Positions 56,394-64,000 of a stretch of 64,000 nucleotides of DNA are shown here, piece after piece (position 1 is the first letter of the stretch; each line of letters starts with the position of its first letter). The notes beneath the pieces were generated by a model. That model was not told where the DNA came from. It ran no database searches and saw nothing but the letters and a program-made list of their open reading frames with translations. The DNA is from Jannaschia sp. W003. Its GTDB lineage: Bacteria; Pseudomonadota; Alphaproteobacteria; Rhodobacterales; Rhodobacteraceae. The translations under genes were made by a program, and so were the position numbers. The stretch lies in contig NZ_CP083539.1 in NCBI RefSeq assembly GCF_025144335.1, positions 3,101,501-3,165,500 on the forward strand, read 5' to 3'.

Positions 56394-56666
56394 CTACCCC
56401 ACCACCGCCCAACGCGTCAGCCCGTAGACGTAGAGCGCCGTGAAGATCACGTTGATCCACTTAAGCTGCCGCTCGCCGTGCAGCCAGCCGCAGGCGATCC
56501 AGATCACGCAGAACGGCAGGCCGAACACCATCGGCCAGGGCTGCCAGTCCTGCACGATGGCGACCGTGCTTGTCAGGCCCAGCAGCAGGGCGATCCACTT
56601 CAGGGTCTGCTCGTGCGCGGCGAGCCACGCCTCGAACGGACCCGGCGAACGACGCGACGCCTCCAT
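56394..56666 (-). CDS. Small three-helix membrane protein, hypothetical
   Basis: 90 residues. Three hydrophobic segments: TLKWIALLLGLTSTVAIV at about 21-38, MVFGLPFCVIWIACGWL near 46-62, and INVIFTALYVYGLTRWAVV near 71-89; polar loops WQPWP and HGERQLK lie between. The size and Trp-rich loops recall small membrane proteins of the semi-SWEET size class, but I cannot assign a family. It lies 114 bases downstream of the SulP gene on the same strand and may share its transcript. Confidence 0.65.
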   Translation of the reverse strand: MEASRRSPGPFEAWLAAHEQTLKWIALLLGLTSTVAIVQDWQPWPMVFGLPFCVIWIACGWLHGERQLKWINVIFTALYVYGLTRWAVVG

Positions 56667-56780
56667 GGCGATACGGCTCCTCCGGACGGTCGGCGATGGG
56701 AAAGGGGCGGCGGATCATCTCTGCCATCCGCCGCCCCGATCCATGCGCCCGAAGCGCCCGCCGATCAAGCCCCGGCGAGG

Positions 56781-58376
56781 TCAGTGCCCGCCCAGGATCC
56801 CCGTCCGCACGTTGTAGTTGGCCGCGATCGCGTAGTCGGGGTCGTCGTCGCTGTCGATCATCAGGTGCCCCGCGCGCTGGAGCAGGCGGTGGCAGTCGCG
56901 GCTCAGGTGGCGCAGCTGCAGCTCCTTGCCGCGCTCCTCGTACTTGGCCGCCACCGCCTCGATGGCCTGGAGCGCGGACTGGTCGGCCACCCGGCTCTCG
57001 GCGAAGTCCACGACCACCGTGTCCGGGTCCGCATCCGGGTCGAACATCTCGGCGAAGCCCGCGGCCGAGCCGAAGAACAGCGGCCCGCGCACCCGGTAGG
57101 TCCGCACGCCGCCCGCGTCCGAGGTGGTGGCCGAGATGCGCGTCGCGTTCTGCCACGCATAGGCCAGCGCGCTCACGATCACGCCCACGATCACCGCGAT
57201 GGCGAGGTCGGTCGCCACGGTCACGACCGTGACCAGCACGATCACCACCGCGTCGGTGCGCGGCACCCGCGCCAGGATCTTCAGCGAGTTCCAGGCGAAG
57301 GTCCCGATCACCACCATGAACATCACGCCCACGAGCGCGGCGAGCGGGATGCGCTCGATCAGAGGGGATGCGGCGACGATGAACAGCAGGAGGAACAGCG
57401 CCGCCGAGACGCCCGAGATGCGCGTGCGCCCGCCCGACTTCACGTTGATCATCGACTGGCCGATCATGGCGCAGCCGCCCATGCCGCCGAAGAAGCCGGT
57501 GACCGTGTTCGCCGCTCCTTGGGCGATGCACTCCTGGGAGGCGCCGCCGCGCTGGCCGGTGATCTCTCCCACGAGATTCAGGGTCAGCAGCGACTCGATC
57601 AGGCCGATGGCGGCGAGGATGAGGGCGTAAGGCAGGATGATCTCCAGCGTCTCCCAGGTCAGGGGCACGCTCGGCACGTGGAACGCCGGCAGACCGCCCT
57701 GCACGGAGGCCAGGTCGCCCACGGTGGGCGTGTCGAGGCCGGCGGCGATCACGATCACGGCCGTCACCAGGATGCCCGCCAGCGGCGCGGGGACGACGTT
57801 GGTGATCCGCGGCAGGCCCCAGATCACGGCCATGGTCACGCCCACCAGCGCCAGCATCAGCGCGATGTCCCCCAGGGGCAGCCACGCCCCCGTGCCGTCC
57901 CGGAACTGGGTGAGCTGGGCCAGGAAGATCACGATGGCCAGCCCGTTCACGAAGCCCAGCATGACGGGGTGCGGCACGAGCCGGATGAACTTGCCCCAGC
58001 GCATGGCGCCGAAGATCAACTGGAAGATCCCCATCAGCACCACGGCGGCGAAGAGGTACTCCACCCCGTGCTGCGCCACGAGGCTCACCATCACGACGGC
58101 CAGTGCGCCCGTGGCGCCCGAGATCATGCCCGGCCGCCCGCCGATCAGCGCGGTCACCATACCGACGATGAACGCCGCATAGAGGCCCACCAGCGGGTCC
58201 ACCCCGGCCACGAAGGCGAAGGCCACCGCCTCGGGCACGAGGGCGAGCGCGACCGTGAGGCCGGCCAACACCTCGACCCGCATGCGCGAGGGGGTGAGCG
58301 GATCGGTCGGGGCGACGCGCAGGTCGGGCGAGCCGATGCGGTCGCCCAGCCGCGCGAGGAGCGTGGGGGTTGTCAT
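56781..58376 (-). CDS. SulP-family anion transporter with STAS domain
   Basis: 531 residues. The membrane part (about 30-400) has the SulP motifs GLTVALALVPEAVAFAFVAGVDP near 40-62 and GLYAAFIVGMVTALIGGRPGMISGATGA, then IGLIESLLTLNLVGEITGQRGGASQECIAQGAAN near 245-278. The C-terminal STAS domain (YRVRGPLFFGSAAGFAEMF; VVVDFAESRVADQSALQAIEAV) is short but complete. Members carry sulfate, bicarbonate or other anions; the sequence resembles bicarbonate (BicA-type) as much as sulfate carriers. ATG 58376 is used. Divergent from mtnP. Confidence 0.93.
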   Translation of the reverse strand: MTTPTLLARLGDRIGSPDLRVAPTDPLTPSRMRVEVLAGLTVALALVPEAVAFAFVAGVDPLVGLYAAFIVGMVTALIGGRPGMISGATGALAVVMVSLVAQHGVEYLFAAVVLMGIFQLIFGAMRWGKFIRLVPHPVMLGFVNGLAIVIFLAQLTQFRDGTGAWLPLGDIALMLALVGVTMAVIWGLPRITNVVPAPLAGILVTAVIVIAAGLDTPTVGDLASVQGGLPAFHVPSVPLTWETLEIILPYALILAAIGLIESLLTLNLVGEITGQRGGASQECIAQGAANTVTGFFGGMGGCAMIGQSMINVKSGGRTRISGVSAALFLLLFIVAASPLIERIPLAALVGVMFMVVIGTFAWNSLKILARVPRTDAVVIVLVTVVTVATDLAIAVIVGVIVSALAYAWQNATRISATTSDAGGVRTYRVRGPLFFGSAAGFAEMFDPDADPDTVVVDFAESRVADQSALQAIEAVAAKYEERGKELQLRHLSRDCHRLLQRAGHLMIDSDDDPDYAIAANYNVRTGILGGH

Positions 58377-58471
58377 GGCGGGTCTCTCGGGATGGTCGGT
58401 CGGGGGCGCGCCTATCAGCCGGGGGCCGGGATGGGAAGCGCCGGGGGCCGGGGGGGCGGTGCCCTTCGGTA

Positions 58472-58504
58472 TGCACGGGGGGTGCACGGGGGGTGTACGG
58501 GGGG
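58472..58504. repeat. Three 11-bp direct repeats in the SulP/mtnP gap
   Basis: TGCACGGGGGG (58472-58482), TGCACGGGGGG (58483-58493) and TGTACGGGGGG (58494-58504), head to tail, then CGCCCCCC. The 11-base period is one helical turn, so a bound protein would contact one DNA face. Confidence 0.8.
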
Positions 58505-58524
58505 CGCCCCCCGGATTCGGGGCG

Positions 58525-58553
58525 TTGACGCGCCCCCGCCCCATCCGCTCTAT
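58525..58553 (+). promoter_or_regulatory. Candidate promoter of mtnP (leaderless)
   Basis: TTGACG (58525-58530), 17 bases, CTCTAT (58548-58553). The expected transcription start is within a base or two of the ATG at 58561, and no ribosome site is present, so the message may be leaderless. Confidence 0.45.
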
Positions 58554-58560
58554 CGCGCCC

Positions 58561-59427
58561 ATGGGGAATGCGGACGGGCCCGTGCTCGGCATCATCGGCG
58601 GATCGGGACTGGGGTCCATGCCCGGCCTCCGCGGCACGTGGCGCGAGGTCGGGACCCCGTGGGGCGCGCCCTCGGACGCGGTGCTCGACGGCACCCTCGC
58701 GGGCCGGCGCGTGCTGTTCCTCGCCCGCCACGGACGCGGCCACGTGCACACGCCCGCCTCGGTGCCGCGGCGCGCGAATCTCTGCGCGCTCAAGGACTTG
58801 GGCGCGACCCACGTGGTCTCGGTCTCGGCCGTGGGGAGTTTGCGCGAGGCGATGGCGCCGGGCGACGTGGTGGTGGTGGACCAGTTCATCGACCGCACCG
58901 AGGGCCGCGCCCGCTCCTTCTTCGGCCCCGGCCTCGTGGCCCACGTGGGCGCCGCCGACCCGGTCTGCGCAGGGCTGTCGGTCACCTGCGCCACTGCTGC
59001 CCGCGACGCCGGCGCGCGCGTCCACGAGGGCGGCAGCTACGTCGCCATCGAAGGCCCCCAGTTCGCCACCCGAGCCGAGAGCACGCTGCACCGCGGCATG
59101 GGCGCCGACGTGGTCGGGATGACCGCGATGCCCGAGGCCCTGCTCGCCCGCGAAGCGGAGCTGCACTATGCCGTGCTGGCCACCGTGACCGACTACGACA
59201 GCTGGCGCCCCGGGCACGCGGCGGTGGACGTGGCCGAGGTGCTGGACACGCTCCGCCGCACCCGCGCCGCGGCGCAGCGGACCGTCGCCCTCCTGGCCGA
59301 GCGGCTGGACGGCGCCTGCGGCACCGGCTGCGCCACGGCGCTCGACGGCGCCGTCATGACCGCGCCCGACCGCCGCGACCCCGCGATGGTGGAGCGCCTG
59401 CGCCCCGTGGCGGGCCGCGTCCTGTGA
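58561..59427 (+). CDS. mtnP: 5'-methylthioadenosine phosphorylase
   Basis: 288 residues. It splits methylthioadenosine (from polyamine and homoserine-lactone synthesis) into adenine and methylthioribose-1-phosphate. Motifs of PNP family 2: LGIIGGSGLGSMPGL near 9-23, FLARHGRGHVHTPASVPRRAN near 55-75 (phosphate site), SVSAVGSLREAMAPGDVVVVDQFIDRT near 88-114, and GGSYVAIEGPQFATRAES near 157-174. Followed by DUF2927 (overlap) and apt, which would salvage the adenine. Confidence 0.95.
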   Translation: MGNADGPVLGIIGGSGLGSMPGLRGTWREVGTPWGAPSDAVLDGTLAGRRVLFLARHGRGHVHTPASVPRRANLCALKDLGATHVVSVSAVGSLREAMAPGDVVVVDQFIDRTEGRARSFFGPGLVAHVGAADPVCAGLSVTCATAARDAGARVHEGGSYVAIEGPQFATRAESTLHRGMGADVVGMTAMPEALLAREAELHYAVLATVTDYDSWRPGHAAVDVAEVLDTLRRTRAAAQRTVALLAERLDGACGTGCATALDGAVMTAPDRRDPAMVERLRPVAGRVL

Positions 59428-60077
59428 CGCGCGCCCTCCTCCTCGCCGCGCTCCTTCCCGCCTCTGCCGTGGCGCAGGAGTTCGTGCCCTTCCGCGCCGT
59501 GCCGGACGACGAGGCGTTCTACCGCGCGGTCGCCTGCGCCGCGCCGCCCGGGGGCGAGTGCGCCAAGCCCTTCCTCCACTGGCCCGAGGCGCGGCGCGCG
59601 CCGCTGCGCGTCGGCCTCGTCTCGGTCACGCCGATCCTGCGCGGCCCGGACCAGCGGCGCTTCGACGAAGGCCTCGATGCGGCGATCGCGCAGATCAACG
59701 GCGCCGGCGCGGGCCTGCGGCTCCTGCGCGACGACGTGGCGCCGGACGTGGCGATCCACGTGGTGCCCACGCCGCCCGACACGGTGATGGAGGGCATCGG
59801 CGTGCCCGGCCTCGACGGCGAACTGCTGCAGCTCGGGCGCGTGGCGCTGGCCTCGCGGGGCGGCGAGATCCAGCGCGGCCTCATCGCCATCTCGGCCCAC
59901 GCCCCGCCCCCGGAGGTGGCGCCCGTGCTGCTCGAGGAGGTGCTGCAGGCCACGGGGCTGATGACCGACGTGCGCGGCCCCGGCCTCGGGCGGAGCGTGT
60001 TCTCCGAGGACGCCAACGCCGCCGAGGCCCTGTCGGAGCGCGACCGCATGGCGCTGCGGCGTCACTACCCCGGCTGA
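59424..60077 (+). CDS. DUF2927-like exported protein
   Basis: 217 residues, GTG start overlapping the mtnP stop (GTGA). A Sec-type signal peptide (VTRALLLAALLPASAVAQ) predicts export. The rest resembles DUF2927: RFDEGLDAAIAQINGAGAGLRL near 77-98, DVAIHVVPTPPD, then LLEEVLQATGLMTDVRG near 170-186 and SVFSEDANAAEALSERDRMALRRHYP at the end, a pattern like zinc-protease relatives with a Glu-rich helix but no complete HExxH. Function unknown. Its place between mtnP and apt is probably operon packing. Confidence 0.65.
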   Translation: MTRALLLAALLPASAVAQEFVPFRAVPDDEAFYRAVACAAPPGGECAKPFLHWPEARRAPLRVGLVSVTPILRGPDQRRFDEGLDAAIAQINGAGAGLRLLRDDVAPDVAIHVVPTPPDTVMEGIGVPGLDGELLQLGRVALASRGGEIQRGLIAISAHAPPPEVAPVLLEEVLQATGLMTDVRGPGLGRSVFSEDANAAEALSERDRMALRRHYPG

Positions 60078-60093
60078 GCCCGCGCGCCGCCGG

Positions 60094-60122
60094 TTGCACC
60101 CCCGTCCCGCTCGCCGCTAGGG
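60094..60122 (+). promoter_or_regulatory. Promoter of apt
   Basis: TTGCAC (60094-60099), 17 bases, CTAGGG (60117-60122), 24 bases before the ATG. apt therefore can be read apart from mtnP. Confidence 0.6.
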
Positions 60123-60146
60123 AGGGAGGCCGATCCGGGGGATGCG

Positions 60147-60683
60147 ATGCAGAAGAAGACCGTGCGCGACTACATCCGCACCATTCCGGACTTCCCCCAC
60201 GCGGGCATCCTGTTCCGCGACGTGACCACGCTGTTCGCCGACCCGCGCGGCATGCGGCTCGCGGTGGACCAGATGCTCGACCCCTTCGCGGGGCGCACCA
60301 TCGACGCGGTGGCGGGGCTGGAGGCGCGGGGCTTCATCCTCGGCGGCGCCATCGCCCACCAGCTCGGCACCGGCTTCGTGCCGCTGCGCAAGAAGGGCAA
60401 GCTGCCGGGGCCCACGTACCAGCAGGACTACGCGCTGGAATACGGCCAGGCCACCCTGGAGGTGCACCGCGACGCGCTGGAGCCGGGCACGCGTGTCCTG
60501 ATGGTGGACGACCTGCTGGCCACGGGCGGCACCGCCGAGGCGGGCATCGCCCTCCTGCGCCGCCTGGGCGCGGAGGTCGTCGCCTCGGCCTTCGTGATCG
60601 ACCTGCCGGAGCTGGGCGGACGGGCCCGGCTGGAGGCGGCCGGGATGCCCGTGCACGCCCTGTGCGAATTCGAGGGCGCCTGA
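60147..60683 (+). CDS. apt: Adenine phosphoribosyltransferase
   Basis: 178 residues. It makes AMP from adenine and PRPP, salvaging the adenine released by MtnP. Family features: the start [26 protein letters not shown], the loop [15 protein letters not shown] near 54-68, [20 protein letters not shown] (hood), and the PRPP motif [17 protein letters not shown] near 118-134. Length is normal. A CtrA-like site and a hairpin lie just downstream. Confidence 0.96.
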   Translation: MQKKTVRDYIRTIPDFPHAGILFRDVTTLFADPRGMRLAVDQMLDPFAGRTIDAVAGLEARGFILGGAIAHQLGTGFVPLRKKGKLPGPTYQQDYALEYGQATLEVHRDALEPGTRVLMVDDLLATGGTAEAGIALLRRLGAEVVASAFVIDLPELGGRARLEAAGMPVHALCEFEGA

Positions 60684-60700
60684 CGGTTTCCGCCTCCGCG

Positions 60701-60715
60701 GTAACGCATCCTTAA
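60701..60715. promoter_or_regulatory. CtrA-like site (GTAA-N7-TTAA)
   Basis: GTAA (60701-60704), seven bases, TTAA (60712-60715): seven of eight positions match the alphaproteobacterial CtrA motif TTAA-N7-TTAA. It is 18 bases after the apt stop, in a 273-base region with no supported gene. Confidence 0.4.
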
Positions 60716-60770
60716 CGATTGCCCGGCTACAGCTCGGACGTGGCGATCGCAGAAGTCACACAATCCCCCA

Positions 60771-60797
60771 GCGCCCCGCCTCCCCCCGGCGGGGCGC
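60771..60797 (+). terminator. Terminator candidate after apt or a small RNA
   Basis: Perfect 10-bp stem GCGCCCCGCC / GGCGGGGCGC (60771-60780 with 60788-60797), loop TCCCCCC, then ACTTCGTT. Confidence 0.55.
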
Positions 60798-60956
60798 ACT
60801 TCGTTCGGGGAGGGGCCACGCCGCGCGGCTTCGCCGCGGGGCCGAAGCGTGCTAGGGTGCGGATGGTCGTCGCGGGCGCATGCAAGGGTCCGGGTCGATC
60901 GCCGCTGCGCGGCGGCGCGGGCCGCCACCACGCGGGGGGCCGCGCCGTTCGCCGCG

Positions 60957-62360
60957 TCAGAGGCGCCGCAGCACCGCGCCGGGGTTCATGATCCCCGCCG
61001 GGTCGAGCGCGCGCTTGATCGCCCGCATCGCCGCCAGCCGCGCCGGGTCGCCGTAGCGCTCCAGGTCGCCCACCTTCAGGCGCCCCACACCGTGCTCGGC
61101 GCTGACCGAGCCGCCCATCTCGTGCACGAGGTCGTGCACCGCGCGCTTGATCGCATCGCGGTCGCCCTCGTGATCGGCGCGGGAGCGCCCCTCGGCGGGA
61201 AACACGTTCCAGTGCAGGTTGCCGTCGCCCACATGGCCGAAGCAGTTCACGCGGAAATCCCCGATGGGGGCGATCCGCCCCGGACCTTCGGCGATGAAGC
61301 GCGGGATCGCGGCGATGGGCACCGCGATGTCGTGGCTCGACACCGCGCCGACCTTGCGGTTCGCCGCCGGAATGGACTCGCGCACGCGCCACATCTCGGC
61401 CCGCTGCGCCTCGGACTGGGCCACCGCGCCGTCGGTGACCAGCCCGGCCGCATGCCCGGCCTCGAACAGACCCTCCAGCGCCGCCTGCGGATCGCCCGAC
61501 GCGCCCAGCCCGAGGTCCACCAGCACCGACCAGTCGGGCCGGCCCACGGGCAGGCGCACTTCGGGCATGTGCTCCGCGAGGAAGTCGAGGCCCTGGCGCC
61601 CGATCAGTTCGAACGCCGACACTCCCTCGCCGATTCGCTCGCGTGCGAGGTTCAGGAGGCCGAGCGCCGCATCCGGCGAGGGCACCACCATCATCGCCGC
61701 GCCCGCGCGCGCGGGCCGCGGCAGAAGCTTGAGCGTGGCGGCGGTGATGATGCCGAGCGTGCCTTCCGCCCCGATCAGCAGGTGCCGCAGATCGTAGCCG
61801 GTGTTGTTCTTTCGCAGCGGCGACAGCCCGTGCATGACCGATCCGTCGGGCAGCACCGCCTCGACACCGAGGCACAGGTCGCGCGCGTTGCCGTAGCGAA
61901 GCACGTTCACGCCGCCCGCGTTGGTGGCGAGCACGCCACCGATCCGGGCCGATCCCTGCGCCGCGATGGTCAGCGGGAACAGCCGGTCCACGCCCTCGGC
62001 GGCCTCCTGCGCGGCTTGGAGCACCACGCCCGCCTCCACGGTCATGGCGTTCTCGGTCGGGTCCACGGCGCGCACGCGGTCCATGCGCTCGAGCGAGAGG
62101 ATCACCGGCTCCAGGTCGTCCGAGACCTGTCCGCCCACCAGCCCGGTGCCGCCACCGTAGGGGACGACGGGCACGCCTGCGTCGGCGCAGATCCGCACCG
62201 TCTCGGCGACCTCCGCGGTGCTGCCGGGGGCCACCACCACGCCGCCGCGCCCGGTCCAGCGGCCGCGCGATTCCTCGAGGTAGCGCGGCTCCGTCTCGCG
62301 CACGGCGCGCGCGGGGAGCGCCGCGCGGAGGCGCGCCTCGATGGCGGAGGCCGGGGTCAC
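60957..62360 (-). CDS. FAD-linked oxidase (D-lactate dehydrogenase / GlcD type)
   Basis: 467 residues, GTG start overlapping the MBL gene stop. The FAD_binding_4 domain (about 35-210) has VVVAPGSTAEVAETVRIC, PYGGGTGLVGGQVSD near 67-81 and LFPLTIAAQGSARIGGVLATNAGG near 127-150; the FAD-oxidase C domain ends NCFGHVGDGNLHWNVFP, SAEHGVGRLK and KRALDPAGIMNPGAVL. These oxidise D-2-hydroxy acids such as D-lactate or glycolate at the inner face of the membrane. The substrate is open. Last gene of the M16-GNAT-MBL-FAD operon. Confidence 0.92.
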   Translation of the reverse strand: MTPASAIEARLRAALPARAVRETEPRYLEESRGRWTGRGGVVVAPGSTAEVAETVRICADAGVPVVPYGGGTGLVGGQVSDDLEPVILSLERMDRVRAVDPTENAMTVEAGVVLQAAQEAAEGVDRLFPLTIAAQGSARIGGVLATNAGGVNVLRYGNARDLCLGVEAVLPDGSVMHGLSPLRKNNTGYDLRHLLIGAEGTLGIITAATLKLLPRPARAGAAMMVVPSPDAALGLLNLARERIGEGVSAFELIGRQGLDFLAEHMPEVRLPVGRPDWSVLVDLGLGASGDPQAALEGLFEAGHAAGLVTDGAVAQSEAQRAEMWRVRESIPAANRKVGAVSSHDIAVPIAAIPRFIAEGPGRIAPIGDFRVNCFGHVGDGNLHWNVFPAEGRSRADHEGDRDAIKRAVHDLVHEMGGSVSAEHGVGRLKVGDLERYGDPARLAAMRAIKRALDPAGIMNPGAVLRRL

Positions 62361-63184
62361 TGCGCGCTCGGGTAGCGGGGGGAGAGGACGAGGATCGTGG
62401 GGCGCTGGGGCAGCGTGCGCAGCGAGACCTCCGCGAAGGGCTCGGCGCGGCGCTCCACCGCGAAGGCGCCCTCGGCCGCCATCGCGTCGAGGAAGCGCCC
62501 GAGCGTGGCCTCGCCGAACCAGTGCATCGGCAGCACCAGCGAGGACTGAAGGCGCCCCAGCACCCGCGCGAGCGTCGCGTGGGGCAGCGTCAGGCCGCCG
62601 TCCACGGGCGCCATCACCACGTCGAGCCGGCCGAGGGCTGCGTACTGCTCGGGGGTCGGCTCGTGGTGGAGATGGCCGAGATGGCCGATGCACAGGCCCG
62701 CGACCTCGAACACGAAGATGCTGTTGCCGCTCCGCTCGCCGCCCCGGCCCGGGCGCAGGTCGGTGGAGACCGAGCGCACCAGCATCTCGCCTAGGTCGAG
62801 GTAGTGATCCGCGGGCGTGCCGGGACGGTCCTCGGACCAGCCCCGCAGCACGTGGGCGATGCCCTCGCCCGGGTCGGGCGTCCAGTGCGAGATGTGGCCG
62901 CGGTTCATGGTGGCCACGTCCGGCACGATCCCGACGCCCGCGAAGCCGTTGTAGTCGGTCACCGCGCGCAGCCCGCCCTCGGTCTCCAGGAGGAACATGG
63001 AGTGGTCGACGTAGTTCAGGCGCACCGAGTTCCGCTCCAGCGGCGCCCCGAAGGCGGCTCGCCAGACCAGCCCCGGCGCGGCGTCGGCCACGGCGATGCA
63101 GTGGCTGGGACGCCGCTCCTGCGCGCCCGCGGGCAGTGCGAGCGTGGCGGCGGCGGCGAGCATGGCGGCAAGCGTTCGGATCAT
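62357..63184 (-). CDS. Exported MBL-fold metallo-hydrolase
   Basis: 275 residues. It begins with a Sec signal peptide (MLAAAATLALPAGA, cleavage near 21). The fold is that of the UlaG-like metallo-beta-lactamase group: LNYVDHSMFLLETEGG near 55-70, VTMNRGHISHWTP (in place of HxHxDH) near 92-104, HLGHLHHEPTPEQY near 167-180, VVMAPVDGGLTLPH and LVLPMHWFG near 218-226. The first metal motif is NRGHISHW, which keeps two His but not the full HxHxDH. It is exported, substrate unknown. GGAGGG lies upstream of the ATG. Confidence 0.82.
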   Translation of the reverse strand: MIRTLAAMLAAAATLALPAGAQERRPSHCIAVADAAPGLVWRAAFGAPLERNSVRLNYVDHSMFLLETEGGLRAVTDYNGFAGVGIVPDVATMNRGHISHWTPDPGEGIAHVLRGWSEDRPGTPADHYLDLGEMLVRSVSTDLRPGRGGERSGNSIFVFEVAGLCIGHLGHLHHEPTPEQYAALGRLDVVMAPVDGGLTLPHATLARVLGRLQSSLVLPMHWFGEATLGRFLDAMAAEGAFAVERRAEPFAEVSLRTLPQRPTILVLSPRYPSAQ

Positions 63185-63237
63185 GGCGGAACCCTCCGCC
63201 CGGAGAGCTAGGGCGGGATGCGGGCGCGGCACCCCCC

Positions 63238-63822
63238 CTAGCCGACCTCGGTGCGGCCCCGGCGGTCGGAGCGCAGGCTGGCGTAGAGCACGTGGTTGCG
63301 CCAGCGGCCGTCGATCTGCAGGTAGCTCTGCGCCACGCCCTCGTATTTGAACCCGCAGCGCTCCAGGAGCCCGCGGCTGGCGGCGTTCTCCTCGAGGCAG
63401 GCGGCCTCGAGGCGGCTGAGGTCGAGGCGGCGGAAGGCGTGGTGGACCAGCGCGTCGATGGCCTCGCGCATGTAGCCCTGCCGGGCGTGGGGCTGGCCGA
63501 TCCAGTAGCCCAGCGTGCCCGACTGCGCCGGCCCGCGCCGCACGTTGTCGAGGGTGATCGCGCCCAGGAGCGCGCCGTCCTCGCGGCGCTGGAGGAACAG
63601 CGCCAGCGCGGTGCCCCCGGACTGGCTGCGCTGCGCCCAGTAGACGCGGTTGGTGAAGGCGCGGCGGCTCAGGTGGTCGTGGGCCCAGGACGGCTCCCAT
63701 GGCTGCAGGAACCGGGCCGAGCCCTCGCGCAGCGCGACCCAGGCGCGGTAGTCCCCGTGCTGGGGCAGCCGCAGGGTCATGCGGTCGGTCTCGATGCGGG
63801 GACGGCGCAGGCGCGAGAACAT
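63238..63822 (-). CDS. GNAT N-acetyltransferase (RimJ/RimL-like)
   Basis: 194 residues. The RimJ-type layout is clear: LRRPRIETDRMTLRLPQHGDY near 5-25, ITLDNVRRGPAQSGTLGYWIGQPHARQGYMREAI near 90-123 with the acetyl-CoA loop QxxxGYM, and LEAACLEENAASRGLLERCGFKYEGVA near 138-164. Relatives acetylate the N-termini of ribosomal proteins; here the target is unknown. The start codon overlaps the stop of the M16 gene (ATGA). Confidence 0.92.
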   Translation of the reverse strand: MFSRLRRPRIETDRMTLRLPQHGDYRAWVALREGSARFLQPWEPSWAHDHLSRRAFTNRVYWAQRSQSGGTALALFLQRREDGALLGAITLDNVRRGPAQSGTLGYWIGQPHARQGYMREAIDALVHHAFRRLDLSRLEAACLEENAASRGLLERCGFKYEGVAQSYLQIDGRWRNHVLYASLRSDRRGRTEVG

Positions 63823-64000
63823 CAGGCGACGAGCCGCTCCCGCAGGCGAGCCGCCTCGGGCGCGGCCTCCACGGGGCCGTAGAGCGCGAGCGCAGGCTCG
63901 GTGCCCACCAGCGCCTCGGCATGGGCGCGCAGGGCGGCGGCGTCCACGGCGTCGATGCGCTCTACGGTCTCCGAAAGCGGGATCACCCGGTCCCAGATGG
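63822..64000 (-). CDS. M16-family zinc peptidase, C-terminal end
   Basis: Only the last ~58 codons lie in the window; the gene starts beyond its right edge. The visible part (IPLSETVERIDAVDAAALRAHAEAL, then TEPALALYGPVEAAPEAARL) matches the C-terminus of pitrilysin-like M16 peptidases of Rhodobacterales, which resemble mitochondrial processing peptidase. The catalytic HxxEH is upstream and not seen. It overlaps the GNAT gene by three bases and is the most upstream visible gene of the minus-strand operon. Confidence 0.7.
   Translation of the reverse strand, partial: IWDRVIPLSETVERIDAVDAAALRAHAEALVGTEPALALYGPVEAAPEAARLRERLVA

Noticed and set aside
60719..60991. A 90-codon frame after apt (starting at 60719)
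   Set aside because: Pro/Gly/Arg-rich, crosses a strong hairpin and runs into the convergent oxidase gene; no ribosome site.

Overview
This window is a very GC-rich (roughly 70% or more by eye) stretch of chromosome. It looks like the core genome of an alphaproteobacterium of the Rhodobacter/Roseobacter group (Rhodobacterales). Pointers are the Hsp20 plus DUF1150 pair, the TIGR01459 HAD protein, a carboxypeptidase with a SPOR-like tail, divergent trxB and Lrp-type genes, the GlcD-type oxidase / M16 peptidase neighbourhood, a type-A RNase P RNA, and intergenic repeats of kinds common in this group. I see no prophage, plasmid backbone, CRISPR array, insertion sequence, rRNA or tRNA gene.

Layout. 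1-8.3 kb: partial EamA transporter, DUF2161 nuclease-fold protein, family II pyrophosphatase, HAD hydrolase, MaoC hydratase, gatCA, a lipoprotein, an amidase, rnpB, a PAS-like protein and rpmG. 8.3-14.8 kb: VOC dioxygenase with a partner hydrolase, Bax-inhibitor-1 protein, quinone oxidoreductase, XRE regulator, HisN-like phosphatase and 8-oxoguanine deaminase. 14.9-26.4 kb: tdk, a KAS III enzyme, a DUF2726 protein, carB, two tiny lipoproteins, cfa, a HAD-like protein lacking its nucleophile, and aspS. 26.4-35.4 kb: a 20-residue peptide gene, the DUF1800/DUF1501 pair, purEK with a DUF465 protein, hsp20/DUF1150, a CHASE3 sensor kinase with a lone receiver, and a fused sulfate adenylyltransferase/APS kinase. 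35.4-46.5 kb: trxB/lrp, a Hint-domain protein, a TPR sulfotransferase, haem genes hemC, hemE and hemF, an FAD oxidoreductase and a D,D-carboxypeptidase. 46.6-64 kb: the yejABEF peptide importer, membrane cytochrome c, pheA, EcsC and GNAT proteins, a flavin reductase, a SulP transporter, mtnP-DUF2927-apt, then a minus-strand operon of M16 peptidase, acetyltransferase, MBL hydrolase and FAD-linked oxidase.

Genes that work together: gatC-gatA (tRNA amidation); purE-purK (AIR carboxylation); hemC/hemE/hemF (tetrapyrrole synthesis); yejA-B-E-F (peptide uptake); mtnP and apt (methylthioadenosine cleaved to adenine, then AMP); the kinase and receiver (signal transduction). Many neighbours overlap by four bases, so short translationally coupled operons are the rule. 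Several promoters share a TTGnnn -35 and a -10 built on TAG or TACACG.

The strongest oddity is an in-frame block of about 78 codons inside aspS with clearly lower GC and foreign codon choice. Next come a ROSE-like RNA thermometer candidate before hsp20, the 20-residue peptide gene, two families of intergenic inverted repeats (one supplies the coding tail of one gene and abuts the start of another), an 11-bp triple direct repeat before a probably leaderless mtnP, and two proteins missing their expected catalytic residues. I found no convincing multi-gene new system; the window is mostly ordinary core genome.
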